64,000 nucleotides of DNA from the NCBI GenBank assembly GCA_004835665.1, contig RBKR01000004.1, positions 558,001-622,000 of the forward strand. The letters are read 5' to 3'. The notes below the pieces were generated by a model that did no database searches, was not told where the DNA came from, and saw nothing but the letters and a program-made list of their open reading frames with translations. Position 1 is the first letter of the stretch, and the number at the start of each line of letters is the position of its first letter. Source of the stretch: Phoma sp. XZ068. Its lineage: Eukaryota > Ascomycota > Dothideomycetes > Pleosporales > Didymellaceae. A program made the translations under genes and the position numbers. Below, piece by piece: positions 1 through 11,866 of this stretch.

Positions 1-1
1 A

Positions 2-61
2 GAGCACACCCAATGGGGCTTCGAGAAGCTCCGCGACCGCCTCAAGTGCCGCCCAGGATGA
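2..61 (+). CDS. 3' end of an upstream gene (partial)
   Basis: A short open frame enters from the left edge and ends at TGA 59-61. The visible C-terminus is about 19 residues and ends KLRDRLKCRPG. Codons are strongly biased to C or G at the third position (CTC, CGC, GAC, AAG), which looks like real coding sequence and not chance. Nothing recognisable as a domain is left, so the product cannot be named. It lies on the same strand as the glutathione transferase that follows. Confidence 0.45.
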   Translation, partial: EHTQWGFEKLRDRLKCRPG

Positions 62-244
62 CCCATTCTGCCGGCAGCAACCCCACCTTAGTGCGATGTT
101 GTTCCTATACGTGATTACCACCATCGTTGTGCATTAGTGATCAACTCGTCGAACGTACTAGTATATTACCTCGTTGCAGTCTAGGACGCCGTGTGCAAGA
201 CTCTATCTTCAAAGTTTCACCCCGGACCTCAAAGCTCCTGCACA

Positions 245-1347
245 ATGGCAATAGTCGAGATCCATAAGTATGGCACTGATGATGGATGGCATGGTGTCAT
301 TAAGGAAGGGGGCGAGTTCCCACCTGAGAAAGACAGGTATCACCTATATATTGGTATTGTTCATAGCTGGCTTCTGTGCATCTTTTCAAGTACCTAATCA
401 AGCAAACAGGTCTCTTCTGCCCGTTTGCTCACAGGGCCAATCTCGTTCGACACATCAAGCATCTCCAACCTTTCCTACCAACTTCTATTGTACGACCCTA
501 TCCTAAAGGAGAGCCAGGATGGCGCTTCGACGAGACATACCCCAATGCTACACCCGACCACCTCTTCAAGAGTCTCTTCATGCATCAACTATACTTCCGC
601 GATGATCCAGCATACAAGGGGAAGTACAGTGTCCCGCTGTTGTGGGACAAGAAGACGAACCGCATCGTCAATAACGAGAGCATGGAAATGCTGAAGTGGC
701 TTCCTCACGCTTTCGATGGTTTGATCAAAGACGAGAAGATTCGAGACATCGATTTCTATCCCGGGAACTTGAAGAGCAACATCGAAGAGGTGACACCTTG
801 GCTCACGTCCCTGATCTGTAGCGGCGTGTACAAAGCTGGCTTCAACACCACGCAAGAAGGGTACAACGAACATGTTGTTCCTCTTTTCGCTGCACTGAAC
901 AAGCTGGAACAGCTGGTGCATAGTAATGGTGGACCATACATTCTGGGTGAGAAGCTGACAGAACTGGATATCCTGGCTTATCCGACGGTAGTAAGGTTTG
1001 ATACGGTGTATGTGCAGCATTTTAAGACGAATCTGGGGATGATTAGGCATGACTATCCGGTGTTGAACAACTGGTTGAAGAACTTGTATCACAACGTGGA
1101 GGGGTTCAAGGAGTCGACTAATTTCCAGCATATCAAGGAGAATGTAAGTGTGGAGCAACAGAGCTCTACTAAGTACAAACTAACGATGTAATAGTACACG
1201 AAGAGCCACAAGGATATCAACCCACTATCAATCACACCTATGGGACCGTATCCGGAGGTCGAGGAAGGTTATGAGAGTGATTGGAGCAAGCTGAAACCTG
1301 GGGAAGTACGACACCCATTGGTTGTAGAGGCGAGTAGTAAGCTGTAG
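245..1347 (+). CDS. ECM4-type (xi/omega-like) glutathione S-transferase
   Basis: Exons 245-353, 410-1143 and 1195-1347 give 331 aa; introns of 56 and 51 bp have GT-AG ends and CTAAT/CTAAC branch sites. The frame at 191 opens with GTG, so ATG 245 is the first usable start. The N-terminal thioredoxin-like part contains FPPEKDRYHLY followed by CPFAHR, with Cys40 in the place of the catalytic cysteine of glutathionyl-hydroquinone reductases (yeast Ecm4, usually CPWAH). The all-helical C-terminal domain includes GGPYILGEKLTELDI, and the end has the YTKSHKDINP pattern of this family. Family members use glutathione to reduce glutathionyl-hydroquinones or act as thiol transferases in the cytosol. Splicing at Gly37 is what joins the two halves of the active-site motif. 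It ends 86 bp from the convergent zinc transporter gene. Confidence 0.9.
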
Positions 1348-1433
1348 GCTAACAGTGGTGACTACTGACATGCTACTTTGCCAAGTAATACTAAGCTACT
1401 TTACTGATACTCTGAAATATGTCGCAGTACTGA

Positions 1434-2624
1434 TCAATTGCAGCACTTCAGTTCCTCACAAACGCTTCCACACGGCACACCACACTTCTCCATACTGGTC
1501 CTTGCGGTCGTCAGCCCAGACCCTACCTCCGTAACCTCATCATCCACCCCCCTCGGCTTTTGTAACTCTGGCTGCAGCGTCACAGAATGTATTCCATACG
1601 CATGCAGACACTCGGTGATGACCTTTGCCTTCCTCATAAAACTCTGCATATCCGGATCACTAACTACGATATGCGCACTCGCAATCGCCTTCCTCTGATC
1701 CAGGCGCCACACATGCAGCTCATGTACGCTGAGCACACCTGGTATTCTTTCCAAATCATGCTTCACATCTTCGATCTTGACGCCCAGCGGTGCAGATTGG
1801 AGCAGGATCTTACCCGAGCGTTTAGTCAGTGGAACAGCGGAGATCAGGATCATGATTGCGATCCACATCGATACCGCTGGATCGGCGTAGAAGCGGGAGG
1901 GAGAGTGGGTGAGCCAGATTATGAGTGCAGATATTATAACCCCAATGTTGTTGATTGCATCGCCGAGAATGTGTATCAGGACGCCTAGGATGCCGAAGTC
2001 CATGCCGGCCTTAGAAGGGGCGAAGGAAAGGTGCAAGTGTTCGAGGTGGTGGTCAAGTGTGGAAGTGGAACGGTGCACGGAGGTGACTGAGAGATTCTCC
2101 ACATCGCCGTGTACGTGGGTAGAATTGTCGTGAGCATGGCCATGTCCATCCCCGTGGTCGTGCTCGTGAAGGAATGCCGCGCTGATGAGGTTTAAGGTAA
2201 GGCCAATGCATCCTATAATGAGAACCAGCTTTGGGTTTTCGACATGCTGCAAGGAGATAAAGCGCTCAATGGACTGTAGGGCGATACTCAGGCCCAAAGC
2301 GAGGAGGAAGGCGCCATTGAAAAAGGCGCCTAGGAGCTGTGCTCGCGTCCAGCCGAAAGTGAGGTCTTGGGGTGACTCTTTGCATTCTGTTACTTGAACA
2401 GCCACTAAGGCGACGATAAAGCCGATCAAGTCATTGAGCTGCATCATGTTAGTACGGCCTAAGAATAGTGATTAGGGTCGTACATAGTGAAATGCGTCTG
2501 CTACGAGGGCAATCGAGTGTGTATAGAAGCCAACAGAAATCTCCGCAACGAAAAAGCCGAATGATATGGCGATTACAGCTCGTAGGCGTGTCTTGCGAGA
2601 TACTTGAAAATGATGATGGCTCAT
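1434..2624 (-). CDS. Cation diffusion facilitator zinc transporter (ZRC1/COT1-like)
   Basis: Exons 2624-2484 and 2438-1434 give 381 aa with one 45-bp phase-0 intron. The protein has the six-helix CDF plan. TM2 carries the metal site H46-x3-D50 (HYLND) and TM5 carries H203-x3-D207 (HILGD). Between TM4 and TM5 lies a histidine-rich loop (about residues 138-158, HEHDHGDGHGHAHD), typical of vacuolar zinc exporters. A cytosolic C-terminal domain follows, with a cysteine-rich tail (CGVPCGSVCEELKCC). By family it exchanges Zn2+ (possibly Co2+) for protons, loading the vacuole and detoxifying metal. The start is the ATG directly before HHHFQVSRKTRLRAV, matching the N-terminus of fungal relatives; no better upstream ATG was seen. 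Substrate is inferred from family. Confidence 0.93.
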
Positions 2625-3197
2625 GATACCGATAGAGTCGTGAAGCGTAGGCGACAAAGCAATAGAGAAGAAAGCGTAGGGGGTTTAAGAATAGCTGTAC
2701 ATTCAAGTTACAATGAGAACCGTGATGGCAGCAGCACAAACAAATAGGTAGTCGCACAGTATATAGTAGCCAGGTCGGTGACCCATCGATAACATATCGT
2801 TCGCCCGCTGAGACGTGATCACGCCGCGCCTGCCACAAGAGCCTACAACGTCGGCGCAATTTCAACGGCGCATGAAGCTTGGTCTTTGCCACATTGGCAT
2901 TACGCGAGTAGCATGCTAAAGCAGCAGGATTGCACGAGCGGGAGGCACTCTAACAAGTAGGAATGAACACCAATTCTCGAGATTTAATCCATCACCTGTC
3001 ACTGATTGCCTAACCAAACATGGGTAGTGGCTTTACCCGCTCTCCACCCTAGTAAACGGCTAGAACGTGGACCCCTCGCCGCCACAAAAAGTCTCACCGC
3101 GGCTGCGACGCTTACACCTGGAAAACTTCACAAACCGCGCAACAATCACTCACGCTTACCCTCACAATCACCGACTAACCCTACAACAACTAACAAC
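2625..3197 (+). other. Divergent intergenic region, zinc transporter / small zinc protein
   Basis: 573 bp between two divergent starts. No gene is supported. The part just before 3198 is CA-rich (CACTCACGC, CTAACAACATG), as in fungal 5' leaders. No clear TATA box was seen. Confidence 0.4.
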
Positions 3198-3552
3198 ATG
3201 GGCAACGGAGCGAAGTACGGCGTCATGCAGCAGAAGTAGTGGGGCCATACTAACAACACGGTAGAGCACAGCAGAAGCGCGACCGCAAGGGCGATGCTGG
3301 TCCCAAGGAGGCCAAGTCGCAGTTGAAATCCGTACGACTTCCACGTGTTGCTTCTCACGATAGCGACGCCACTCCTCGCCAACACGTACTGATCATAAGC
3401 AGAACTCCGCCGCCCAGACCGTCAAGTGCAAGACCTGCTTCCAGACCTTCCAGAGCACCACAAACCGCAAGCTCCTCACCGAACACGCCTCCAACAAGCA
3501 CAGCAAGCAGTTTGATGACTGCTTCAACGCCGACGACGGTGTTGCGAAGTAA
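3198..3552 (+). CDS. Small At2g23090/4F5-like zinc-binding protein
   Basis: Exons 3198-3214 (17 nt), 3265-3331 and 3403-3552 give a 77-aa protein starting MGNGAKAQQKRDRKGD. The first half is Lys/Arg-rich, like the 4F5 family. The second half has one zinc-finger pattern, C-x2-C (CKTC) then H-x4-H (HASNKH), as in the At2g23090-like zinc-binding domain. This protein type is conserved in eukaryotes, small and nucleic-acid-binding-like; its cellular role is poorly defined. The tiny first exon is chosen because MGNGAK is the usual N-terminus and the join restores the frame (GCG AA|A GCA). Introns are 50 and 71 bp. Unspliced, the frame stops after MGNGAKYGVMQQK. Confidence 0.85.
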
Positions 3553-4213
3553 GCGCAGACAGGCATGGCCGGACGAAGCTGGGCGGTGTCTTTTGGGAGT
3601 GGCATGTGAAGGCGTTAGCGATACGATGAGAGCATGATATACCATTAGAGAAGCGCAAGGAGTTGAGAGAAAAGTTGACGAGTCACGAAATCTGGGCGTA
3701 GGGTGTATGGGTTTATAGCACAATGTATTGGTCCAAGTCCAAGATTCTATACATGATACCCTGATGATGAAAAAGGGCGTGAGCAAACCATGCACGTCAA
3801 CTACATAATGTTGCAGTCTGCAGATTGGTTGCCAGGATTCTAATTATCTTACCTGGAGCGTATGACATGGCCAACAATTATGGTTTCAGACCTGACAGCG
3901 AGTGACCTAACACCAACCAGCTGTTGAAGAATGCAAAGGAAGGCAGAAGAATATCGTATATGTAGCCCATAGCAAGTCTGTCTTCTGAGTTGTCCAGCGA
4001 TTCTTTCTTTGACTATACGAGCAACAGTGCGAAAGGTCCGGTTTCGGGGAGCTCTCGGCCTCGAGCGAACCCCACTTCCCACCCCGCACGCCATAGTTAT
4101 GCAAAGTCTGACGGACAGGGAGGAACTATCGAGGATCAGGTCAGAATCGTGCAACTTTATTAGACCAAAAATATATATGCATTGCTAGAGATTTCCTTCA
4201 TAAAACCAATCCA
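3553..4213 (+). other. Intergenic, no gene seen
   Basis: About 660 bp between the small zinc protein and the tRNA. Short open frames here lack coding-like codon use or homology I recognise. Confidence 0.4.
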
Positions 4214-4300
4214 GTCGCTTTAGCTCACTTGGGAGAGCGCCAGACTGAAGTTGTCAGTCACTAAATCTGGAGGTACTGTGTTCGATCCACAGAAGCGACA
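4214..4300 (+). tRNA. tRNA-Phe(GAA) with 14-nt intron
   Basis: Acceptor GTCGCTT (4214-4220) pairs with AAGCGAC (4293-4299), and A4300 is the discriminator. The D arm (GCTC...GAGC), anticodon stem CCAGA/TCTGG and T arm CTGTG-TTCGATC-CACAG are intact and nearly identical to yeast tRNA-Phe. The anticodon is GAA. The intron (4251-4264) follows G37, the standard eukaryotic nuclear position. Internal A and B box promoter sequences are present (TAGCTCACTTGGG and GTTCGATCC). Confidence 0.95.
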
Positions 4301-4693
4301 CTAGCTTCCGTGCCCAGCAAGTCTGGGATCACGAAAACGTTCTTTTTGCTCTATCCTCAGTCCCGCTGGGTTGGGGCAATTTCCTTTTGACTTGATTGTC
4401 GATGTCTTCTTTTACTCTTAACACTGTAGTCAGCCTTTTCACAATCTTGCTTCTTTCGAGCGTCCCAACCACATCGCGAGCGACCTACACTAGTGTGCTC
4501 TAGCAAGAAAAGCATTGATGTGCATACGCCTTCCATCGGTGAGATTACTGACTCTGACTGGTTCAATTCGTTGCAATACATTTCAGCTCCTGCCTGTGGG
4601 CCTTGTTGAACCAGAAATCCGACCTCTGCTCTTGACACGACCATGACTTGAGACGTAGACAACCTTCCCACATCCTATACCACTCTTCCCGGG
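4301..4693 (-). other. 3' flank of the BTB gene, no gene seen
   Basis: About 390 bp. A minus-strand frame of 104 codons (4357-4671) overlaps it, but it shows no domain or coding signature and is probably the 3' UTR of the BTB gene. Confidence 0.35.
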
Positions 4694-6228
4694 CTACACG
4701 TCGAACCGGATAGGTTGGATCTGCCTCGCACCTCCGGGGCGTTGGATTGCCTTTACGTCAAACCCGTCATCTCCCAGGCTCGCCACGATATCGTCTCCAA
4801 ATCCTACCATTTCCTGGATGAGAGTGACAAAGAATGGCACCTGTAGCAGCTTGTTTAGATTACTCTTGATCAACTCAAGCACCGCGTTGCGCATATTGTC
4901 ATAGCGCGTGGGTGTGTTCTTCCACAGCAAGACGAGCGAGTTGGCGAAGCGGTCGACTGGCATCGTAACAGGGTCTCCGTCGATATAGCCGTCAGCTGGT
5001 ACCATGGCGGGCAACCAAGGGACTGAAACTTGGATGTCCGAGAGTTGGCTACCGGAAAGTGCTAAGAGCCCAGCCTTAATTTCGTGATCTGCGATGTTAA
5101 GGTAGGACTCGATTGCGTAGTTTTGTAGCTCATGAATGCCGTATTTGCTGCTGACAAGGTAAACGTGAACATGAAAGTCAAGTGTAGTGAGGAGAGGGTA
5201 CTTCATGAAAGCTTGCTGGTCGAACACGTAGTGGCCAGTCTCTATGAAGTGAAGCATGGTAGTGATGGCATATGGAAGGTCATCACGAAGCCGAATGCAG
5301 CGCGTAAGATTGTGAGCCTAATTAAACATCAGTCAGGATTGGGGATATCGAAGTGATAAACATCTTACGAGGAAAGGACCATCGAGTGACTCGGCAAAGA
5401 ATCGGGATGCGCTGCATAGCGGGTACTTGTCAACCTTTCTGGCTTCTTTGCCTTTATCGAACAGTATGATCACCTCACTTGGATGAATGTGGGAGAAGTG
5501 GCTGCAAACTCGTTAAATTTGTTTAAGTTGGAGGCACAAAGCACAAACCTTGCGAAAGAAGAAGTCGGCACGACCCTAACTGCTGCGCGACTGCCATGAC
5601 TACCATGTTGTAGAGGAGATGATGGAAGAGAGTACCCTTGGTTGTTTAACGAAAGGTCGCCGAAGTTTAGTGCGCTCGGTGTGGGCGGACCAGCGCCTGT
5701 TGTTACATCGCTCATTGGAGAGTTGGCATAGAAATCGTTGACGTCTCCCAAATACAAGCTGCTGTCTGGCCTAACATAGGGTGAAGGCCCCAGCATCGAC
5801 TGGCCACGAACAGTATGTGGTGTGAGAAGAGCAGGCTCGTGCAGTGATGCGCTCTCAAAATGTCGGTCGTATGCAACAAGAGGTAACATGCCTGCAGTAT
5901 CAGCTGTCAGGACGGGTCCCGGCCCGCCACCATAACGGTTGTACTGCAATGAAGTATACTTGTAGAGAACAGGATCGGTGAAGTGCAAATCTATAGGTGG
6001 TGCATGACGGATTTGGGTTGCGGGGATCTGTTCGAAAGGAAAGGCGTAGTCAAGGTTTAGCGGAGCTTCGTTCTTTGAATAAGAGTCTTGGTGCCAGTGA
6101 CCTGTTGAGCTGAGTGGGTAAGACAAGATGCGCTTGGCTGGCTTTATATTGTTATCATCCAGTTTGAGTTGGTTCACGCGTTGGAATGCCTGGCTAAAAG
6201 CACGTTTGCGCTGCTCTTGACGGTCCAT
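4694..6228 (-). CDS. BTB/POZ domain protein
   Basis: Exons 6228-5549, 5501-5369 and 5317-4694 give 478 aa; introns are 47 and 50 bp. Residues 1 to about 225 are low-complexity and probably disordered (Ser/Pro/Tyr-rich) after a basic Gln-rich start (MDRQEQRKRAFSQAFQRVNQL). A BTB/POZ fold follows, about residues 228-330: a strand with VIILFDKGKEARKV, then SRFFAESLDGPF, then DDLPYAITTMLHFIETGHY. A helical tail follows, with LLVSSKYGI-type text usual after fungal BTB domains. BTB domains dimerise and often act as adaptors for Cul3 ubiquitin ligases or in transcription; there is no Kelch, MATH or DNA-binding partner here, so the function is unknown. A second BTB gene lies 274 bp upstream on the same strand. 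Confidence 0.8.
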
Positions 6229-6502
6229 CCTGGAGTGAGTCGACGTGCGTTGAGGCTGAGGTGCGGATCTCTAGAGAACGAATACGAAATGAGGGAGATC
6301 TCAGGCTAAGGAAGTGGGACTTCTTGTCAAGGTGAGCCCAAGTACGCGACCTACGCGCGTCGCCGCGTCAAAAAAGGTGCGCAGCGGCGGTCACATGGCA
6401 GTAGAGTGTGGGGCTTGGTGAAGGTGAAGACATTCTTGTCGAGAGCGAAAGTCTAGAGCACATCTAGCCATGACATTTCGTGTCTGAAATCAAGTCTATT
6501 TT

Positions 6503-7661
6503 TCACTTCCACCGCTTTGCAAGCTCCTCGAAAAGGTCTAATTTGAACCCAGGGACTTCATCCATGAGGGCGACAATCTTTGACACTTTTTTTCCAATAC
6601 CTAGGACAGCATGGCCTAAATGATCTGCACAAAGCTTCACTGCTGTACGTCGCAACTCATCTGCTCTTGTCCTTCGTGAGGGCGCATACAGATCTCGAAC
6701 CGTTTGAATAAACTCTTCCTCGTCGCCTATCGCTGTCAAGACCGCAATAGCCAGCTTCTCGAACTTCTGCGATGACAGCTTCTGCAAACCAGGCATCCCA
6801 TACCGCTCTGCCAGCAGATAGGTGTCGAGATGTGGTCGAAGGGCTACAACACTATAGAGTGCAGAGTTTGAACTAGAATGGGTGTCCCCATAGTCCAACT
6901 GATAACAGTACTGGATCATTGCTGCAACAGCACCTGGATCATCCGCACTCAGATCTACGATGCGTTTTGACATCTTCTGTTTCTTGTCAGTCTAGCACGA
7001 CCGCAGTCACAGGACGAGTGCATGAGCATACCGGATAATTCACTTTCGAATATACCTTGGCGAACCATTGGCTGTGATGACACATAATTGAGCGGTCGAC
7101 ATGGTAATCATCGTCTCGACACCGCACCAACAGATCGGCCTGCTGGATATCGACAACGCGCTCCGGCCCAAGAATTGTCACAGGTGTGAGCATTGACGAT
7201 GGTACGGGTAAGGGATCGCTCTGGCGTTGACGAACTTGATATGATGATGGTTTCTTCTGCAAGCGCCTTGGGACATGGAGACTGTCAGACAGTGCCCTGA
7301 GATGTCGAGTTCGCTTTGCGGAGCCGGCAGATGGAGTAGACGAAGCTATTGTCGAAGTAGAAGTGTTTCGATCATGTTTTGAGGATCTTGCAGATTGCGC
7401 GGAAGACGCAGAACTTGATGAGTTCGACGCATTTGACGATGCGCGCGATCGGTTAAGATCGAGTGTCGATGTGGCGGGCGAGGAATACGCTGAGAAATGG
7501 CTGCCTGTAGCATAGGCAGTAGCTATTTGGTGTGAATTATTTGGTCTTTGCAGGGAACCTGAAGCCGCAATTCTGAACATATGCATTAGCATATGTGACC
7601 ACCGTTCATCATTACAGGCAGCTTACATATTGAGCGGGGCGATATTTGGAGTTGCAAACAT
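6503..7661 (-). CDS. BTB/POZ domain protein (second copy of the tandem)
   Basis: Exons 7661-7627, 7572-7032 and 6976-6503 give 349 aa; introns are 54 and 55 bp. The first exon (MFATPNIAPLN) is chosen because it has a good donor and branch site and restores the frame; starting at ATG 7592 inside the intron is the alternative. Residues 20 to about 135 are Ser/Arg-rich and disordered. The BTB core starts near residue 150 (VVDIQQADLLVRC, YHVDRSIMCHHSQWFAKV) and continues over the last intron to MIQYCYQLDYGD. The helical tail has LAERYGMPGLQKLSSQKF, the segment normally seen after fungal BTB domains. Molecular role unknown. Confidence 0.78.
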
Positions 7662-8884
7662 CCTGCTGGAGCTCAACGCAAGAATATCCATGTCGTTGCA
7701 AACGATAAAGAGTCAATCTTTTTGAAGACAGAGAGTGCGCGAGAAAGAGGATATGAACGCGTAGGCAAACCTTTGGCCACATTGTCCAAAACATCTTGCA
7801 TGCAGATCTTCATGTGTTTAAGGCTGGTGAGCTTCATACGGCCAATTGAAGCTCACCGCGAAAACGCAAGACGCAGACCAATGTACAAAATGGATGTCTT
7901 GACCTAGATTCCGGCAGTACTGATTGGGAAGGTGCATCATATAGATGAGGCAGGTGTACGTAGCCAATCACAGTGAGATTGTTGATTGCGCCATGCGCCG
8001 TGTGACCTCCTTATCGATAGTGACATTGATTGAGATGGAGAGAGAACATCCAGCAACCGAATCCTGTGGGGTATAATCTACCGAACGTGGCGTGTTCTCA
8101 AACATCCCTGGATTGTAGACTCGGAAGGAGATGGCTTGCAGTACAAGGGTGTTCCAGAAGCTAACAAGAATAATCTCGAAGCGAAAGCCTCCGAGGGTGT
8201 GGCTGCCGGCACCTATATGTAAACTTAGCAGCGTAGTGGGGCGCAATAACGACTGTGCCCAAGGACTGAACGCGTGTAACTTCAATAACCGCGCAAGCGC
8301 AAGCTTAGGTGTGCGGAAATAAGAAGGGCAATACAGCTCACCCCGCGGTCCTGACAAAAGTCGATGCCGAATCTCAAAATCCCATCACCACATCGTGATG
8401 TCATCGTTAGGCGGGTCCGAATTCTAGTGAACTGGGTCCGCTTGACTCCATGAATTCAAGCGCCCGCCTGTCACTGCGTCAGACCACGCACTATCTTCCC
8501 AATCTTGCGATTGTTGGTAATGTAAAGCATCTGGCTGGTGCTGAGGTTGCAGCTAATGGCTTACGGGTGCGCGTTCGAGATCGGGCATCCTATCAGAAGT
8601 GAGCGCATTGGCACCCCGTAGAAAGATCAGAGCGTGTTTGCTGCTTTCGTAGCTCGATCTTGTTGCATTACCGTGGGTCTGGCCAGAAGCATTCTAGTCG
8701 AAACTGAGGATTGGGGCTGTAAGCGTCATCGAGCGTAGTACAGGAGCGATGATGGCAGATTCCACGATGGACAACCCTAGCAATGGCTTGCTAACGGTCG
8801 CCACTTCTTTGTGTATAAGATTGTCAGTTGATATATCGTCGTAGAGTTTTCCACCCCAAATACTGCCCTCCACATACACCCACA
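7662..8884 (+). other. Intergenic, upstream of catalase
   Basis: About 1.2 kb between divergent BTB and catalase starts. A 129-codon minus frame at 7968-8357 shows no domain. No repeat or RNA gene was recognised. It should hold the promoters of both genes. Confidence 0.35.
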
Positions 8885-10683
8885 ATGACGCATCAAAGTA
8901 ACGGTAATCACGCCAGTGACAACGGCTATCCCAAAGGCATGGAGCCCAATGGTTCCACTGCACACGCTCCCGATGGCAAGAAGAATGGCGACCTATACCG
9001 GGACTATGTTGATGACAGGAATGCTACTTCTGAGGAAATTACATACACTACATCGAATGGCGTGCCATATCCTCATCCCTACGAGTCACAGCGTGCTGGC
9101 GAGAACGGCCCCCTGCTGCTGCAAGACTTCCACCTTGTCGATCTCCTCTCGCATTTTGATCGTGAGCGTATTCCTGAAAGAGTAGTCCACGCAAAAGGCG
9201 CTGGAGCTCATGGCTACTACACTACAACGGATTCTCTGGAAGATCTTTGCATGGCGGACATCTTCATGCAGGGCAAAGCTTGCCCCATCACAGTTCGATT
9301 CTCCACTGTCGGTGGCGAGTCTGGCTCGCACGATTGCGCTCGTGATCCTCGTGGATTCTCTGTCAAATTTAGAACCGACGAGGGTAACTGGGATGTTGTC
9401 GCAAACAACACACCAGTGTTCTTTTTGAGAGATCCAGCCAAGTTCCCTCACTTTGTAAGCCTCCAGACACAATCCACAAATATAAATCTTACTAACAACA
9501 CGTCCAGATCCACACACAGAAGCGCCATCCATCTACCCATTTGACACACGCAGACGACTCGACCAACTTCTGGCACTACGCATCTCAGAACCCTGAGTCC
9601 GTCCACCAGTTCCTCATCCTCTTCGGCGACCGTGGCATCCCAGACGGCTATCGCAAGATGCATGGTTATATTGGCCACACACATAAGCTGGTCAATAGCA
9701 AGGGAGAGTGGGTTTATATGCAGCTTCACTTCAAGTCGAAGCAGGGCACTGGATATATAACCCAGGAGGACTCAGCCAACTACTCACCGGACTACTCGAC
9801 AAAGGACCTGTACCAAGCCATCGAGAAGGGCGATTATCCAGGCTGGGATGTCTGCGTCCAGACCATGACTCCCAAGGAGGCTGAAGATTTGTGGGAGAAC
9901 CAGAAGATCAACGTCTTCGATTTGACACACGTATGGCCACAAGACCAGTTCAAGCTACGCAAGGTTGGAGAGTTCGTCCTGAACGAGAACCCTAGGAACT
10001 ATTTCGCAGAGATTGAACAGGTCGCTTTCAGTCCTGCTCACTTGGTTCCTGGTATTGAGCCGTCAGCCGATCCGGTCTTGCAGTCCCGACTCTACTCCTA
10101 CCCTGATACCCACCGCCACCGCCTTGGTGCCAACTACCAGCAGCTGCCCGTGAACGCGCCGCGTGTGCCATTTCGCTTTGGCAACTTCCAGCGTGATGGT
10201 CAGATGGCCTTCTACAATCAAGGAGCCAGACCCAACTACCTCTCCTCAATTCAACCCATTCAGTTCAGGAATAGGTCTGTTGAGCTGAATAAAGTGCACA
10301 ACAACTTCCAAGGCGATGCAATTACGTTCCTGTCCGAGATCAGGCCAGAAGACTTCAACGCACCGCGCAAGCTGTGGGAGAAGGTCTTCGATGACGGTGC
10401 TAAGGAGCGCTTCATTAAGAATATCTCTGGCCACATGGAGACCTGCACAGACGAGGAGACTATCAAGAGGGTTATTTCCATCTTCAGGGAGGTGTCAGAC
10501 GACATTGCTACTCGCATGGAGAAGGCCACTGGTATCAAGGGCTACGATGGTATCTCGAATCTGCAGTTCAATGGCTCCTTCAATGGTATGACGAAAGATG
10601 CTACCAAGGCGGCTGCGAACGGAAAGGAGAAGAAGTTCCACGAGAGAAACGGAGCTCCTGTTAGGGGAGAGATCAAGGCTTAG
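8885..10683 (+). CDS. Catalase (small-subunit type)
   Basis: Exons 8885-9454 and 9508-10683, with a 53-bp phase-0 intron, give 581 aa. The catalase signature is complete: distal haem residue His102 in ERVVHAKGAGAHGYY, the NNTPVFF motif (174-180) and the proximal haem ligand Tyr388 in RLYSYPDTHRHRLG. FSTVGGESGSHDCARDPRGF matches the family core. It breaks down hydrogen peroxide to water and oxygen. The N-terminal 40 residues are polar and Asn/Gly-rich, an extension beyond typical 500-aa enzymes, with no signal peptide. The C-terminus (VRGEIKA) lacks an obvious SKL-type peroxisomal signal, so a cytosolic location is the simplest reading. The frame before 8885 has no ATG. Confidence 0.96.
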
Positions 10684-11866
10684 CATGTGCTTTGAGTGTG
10701 TGGCGAGGAAGAACTGTATTCAGCCAGCGAGGACAACAAATTGTAGCCATTAGCACTTAATCAATGATTGAACGATTCAATAGATGCTATCACCCTATTA
10801 GCTTTGCGGGTGATCGATTGACTTCCCGTGACATGGGCTTCGGTCGGCATAAACCTGGATGCGGAGCAGGGATGTGACTGAGCCGGACGTGCTCTACGCA
10901 CTGAGGCTCTCTTCAAACAACAGCCAGGCTCCTGTGCACTCTGAGAAATCAGTCGCTGGTGGCACGAGCACGGGCTGCGGTCCCTGCTGGTTGCCCATTC
11001 CGGCGGTGAAAGGCGCCACTCACAGTGCAGCCGCTTGAAACCCCTCTTACGAAAATCTGGCCCTGAGTGGGCGGCCAAGCGCCTTCCGCCGGCCGGCTTT
11101 GACTTGCAACTTTGTGTTGTCACTTGTTCGCACCTGCCTGGCAGCCCCTCACCATCTTTCCTCGAAATCATCGCCTGCAGCTCAGAATGTCCCAGCACGC
11201 CGCGCATTCGTCTGCTCCACAAGTTTCGACACGCCGAGAGCCTCCCTGATCCCAATCTCGCCGACTGGGGTCACCAAGCTGGAATGTCACGTGCCCGGTT
11301 CGGCGCGACTTGCGCTATGCCGCGTCGGTCACAGCGCCAATTGCACGGCGGGCGGGCCATGTCATTCACGCGCTCAGCGGTAGCGGTAGTGAGGAGGCCC
11401 TCGAAGGAGAATTCAGAACGGCCGCCAGGTCCTCTACGCCCGCCCCATTGCTTTCGCCCAGCACACCAGACATCACCTGGACCCCGTAACATGCTGTCTC
11501 CCACCCACACCACCTCGTCACAGCTGCCCACCCACTTTGCTGTCGCTCTTTAGAGCTCGAGAGCTTTTGTCCCGCTCTCCGCACCGGCAGCGTCACCCTC
11601 TTCTCCACCACGCTCGAGCTACGAGAGTCACACAGCAGCCATCGCGCTCCTGCGCTGCTTCCGCTTTTGCATTACCCTTCCACACATCGCTGCCAATTCG
11701 TCGCCGACGCCAAACCTCTACCGCTGCCACCCGTCGCCCGGCTGATTGACCAGCGCAGCAGGCGCACCACACGCGAACACAGCCCAGCTGTCGATACGAG
11801 TCCTCGCTCCTCGCCTGCCATCGCACCCACCTGAACACTCTGGTGACAGCGACGGCTCGTAGAGCC
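10684..11866 (+). other. Intergenic / long 5' region of the PHD gene
   Basis: About 1.2 kb. From about 11,400 the sequence becomes rich in C and CT (CCCACCCACACCACC, CTCTCCGCACCGGCAG), resembling the long pyrimidine-rich leader of a fungal transcript. The 172-codon frame at 11035-11553 has no ATG start at its head and no domain, so I do not call it. Confidence 0.4.

Noticed and set aside
7968..8357. 129-codon minus frame upstream of the catalase
   Set aside because: No domain, mixed codon use, no conserved-looking motif.
11035..11553. 172-codon plus frame upstream of the PHD gene
   Set aside because: It begins with a non-ATG codon, has no domain and lies in what looks like a pyrimidine-rich leader.
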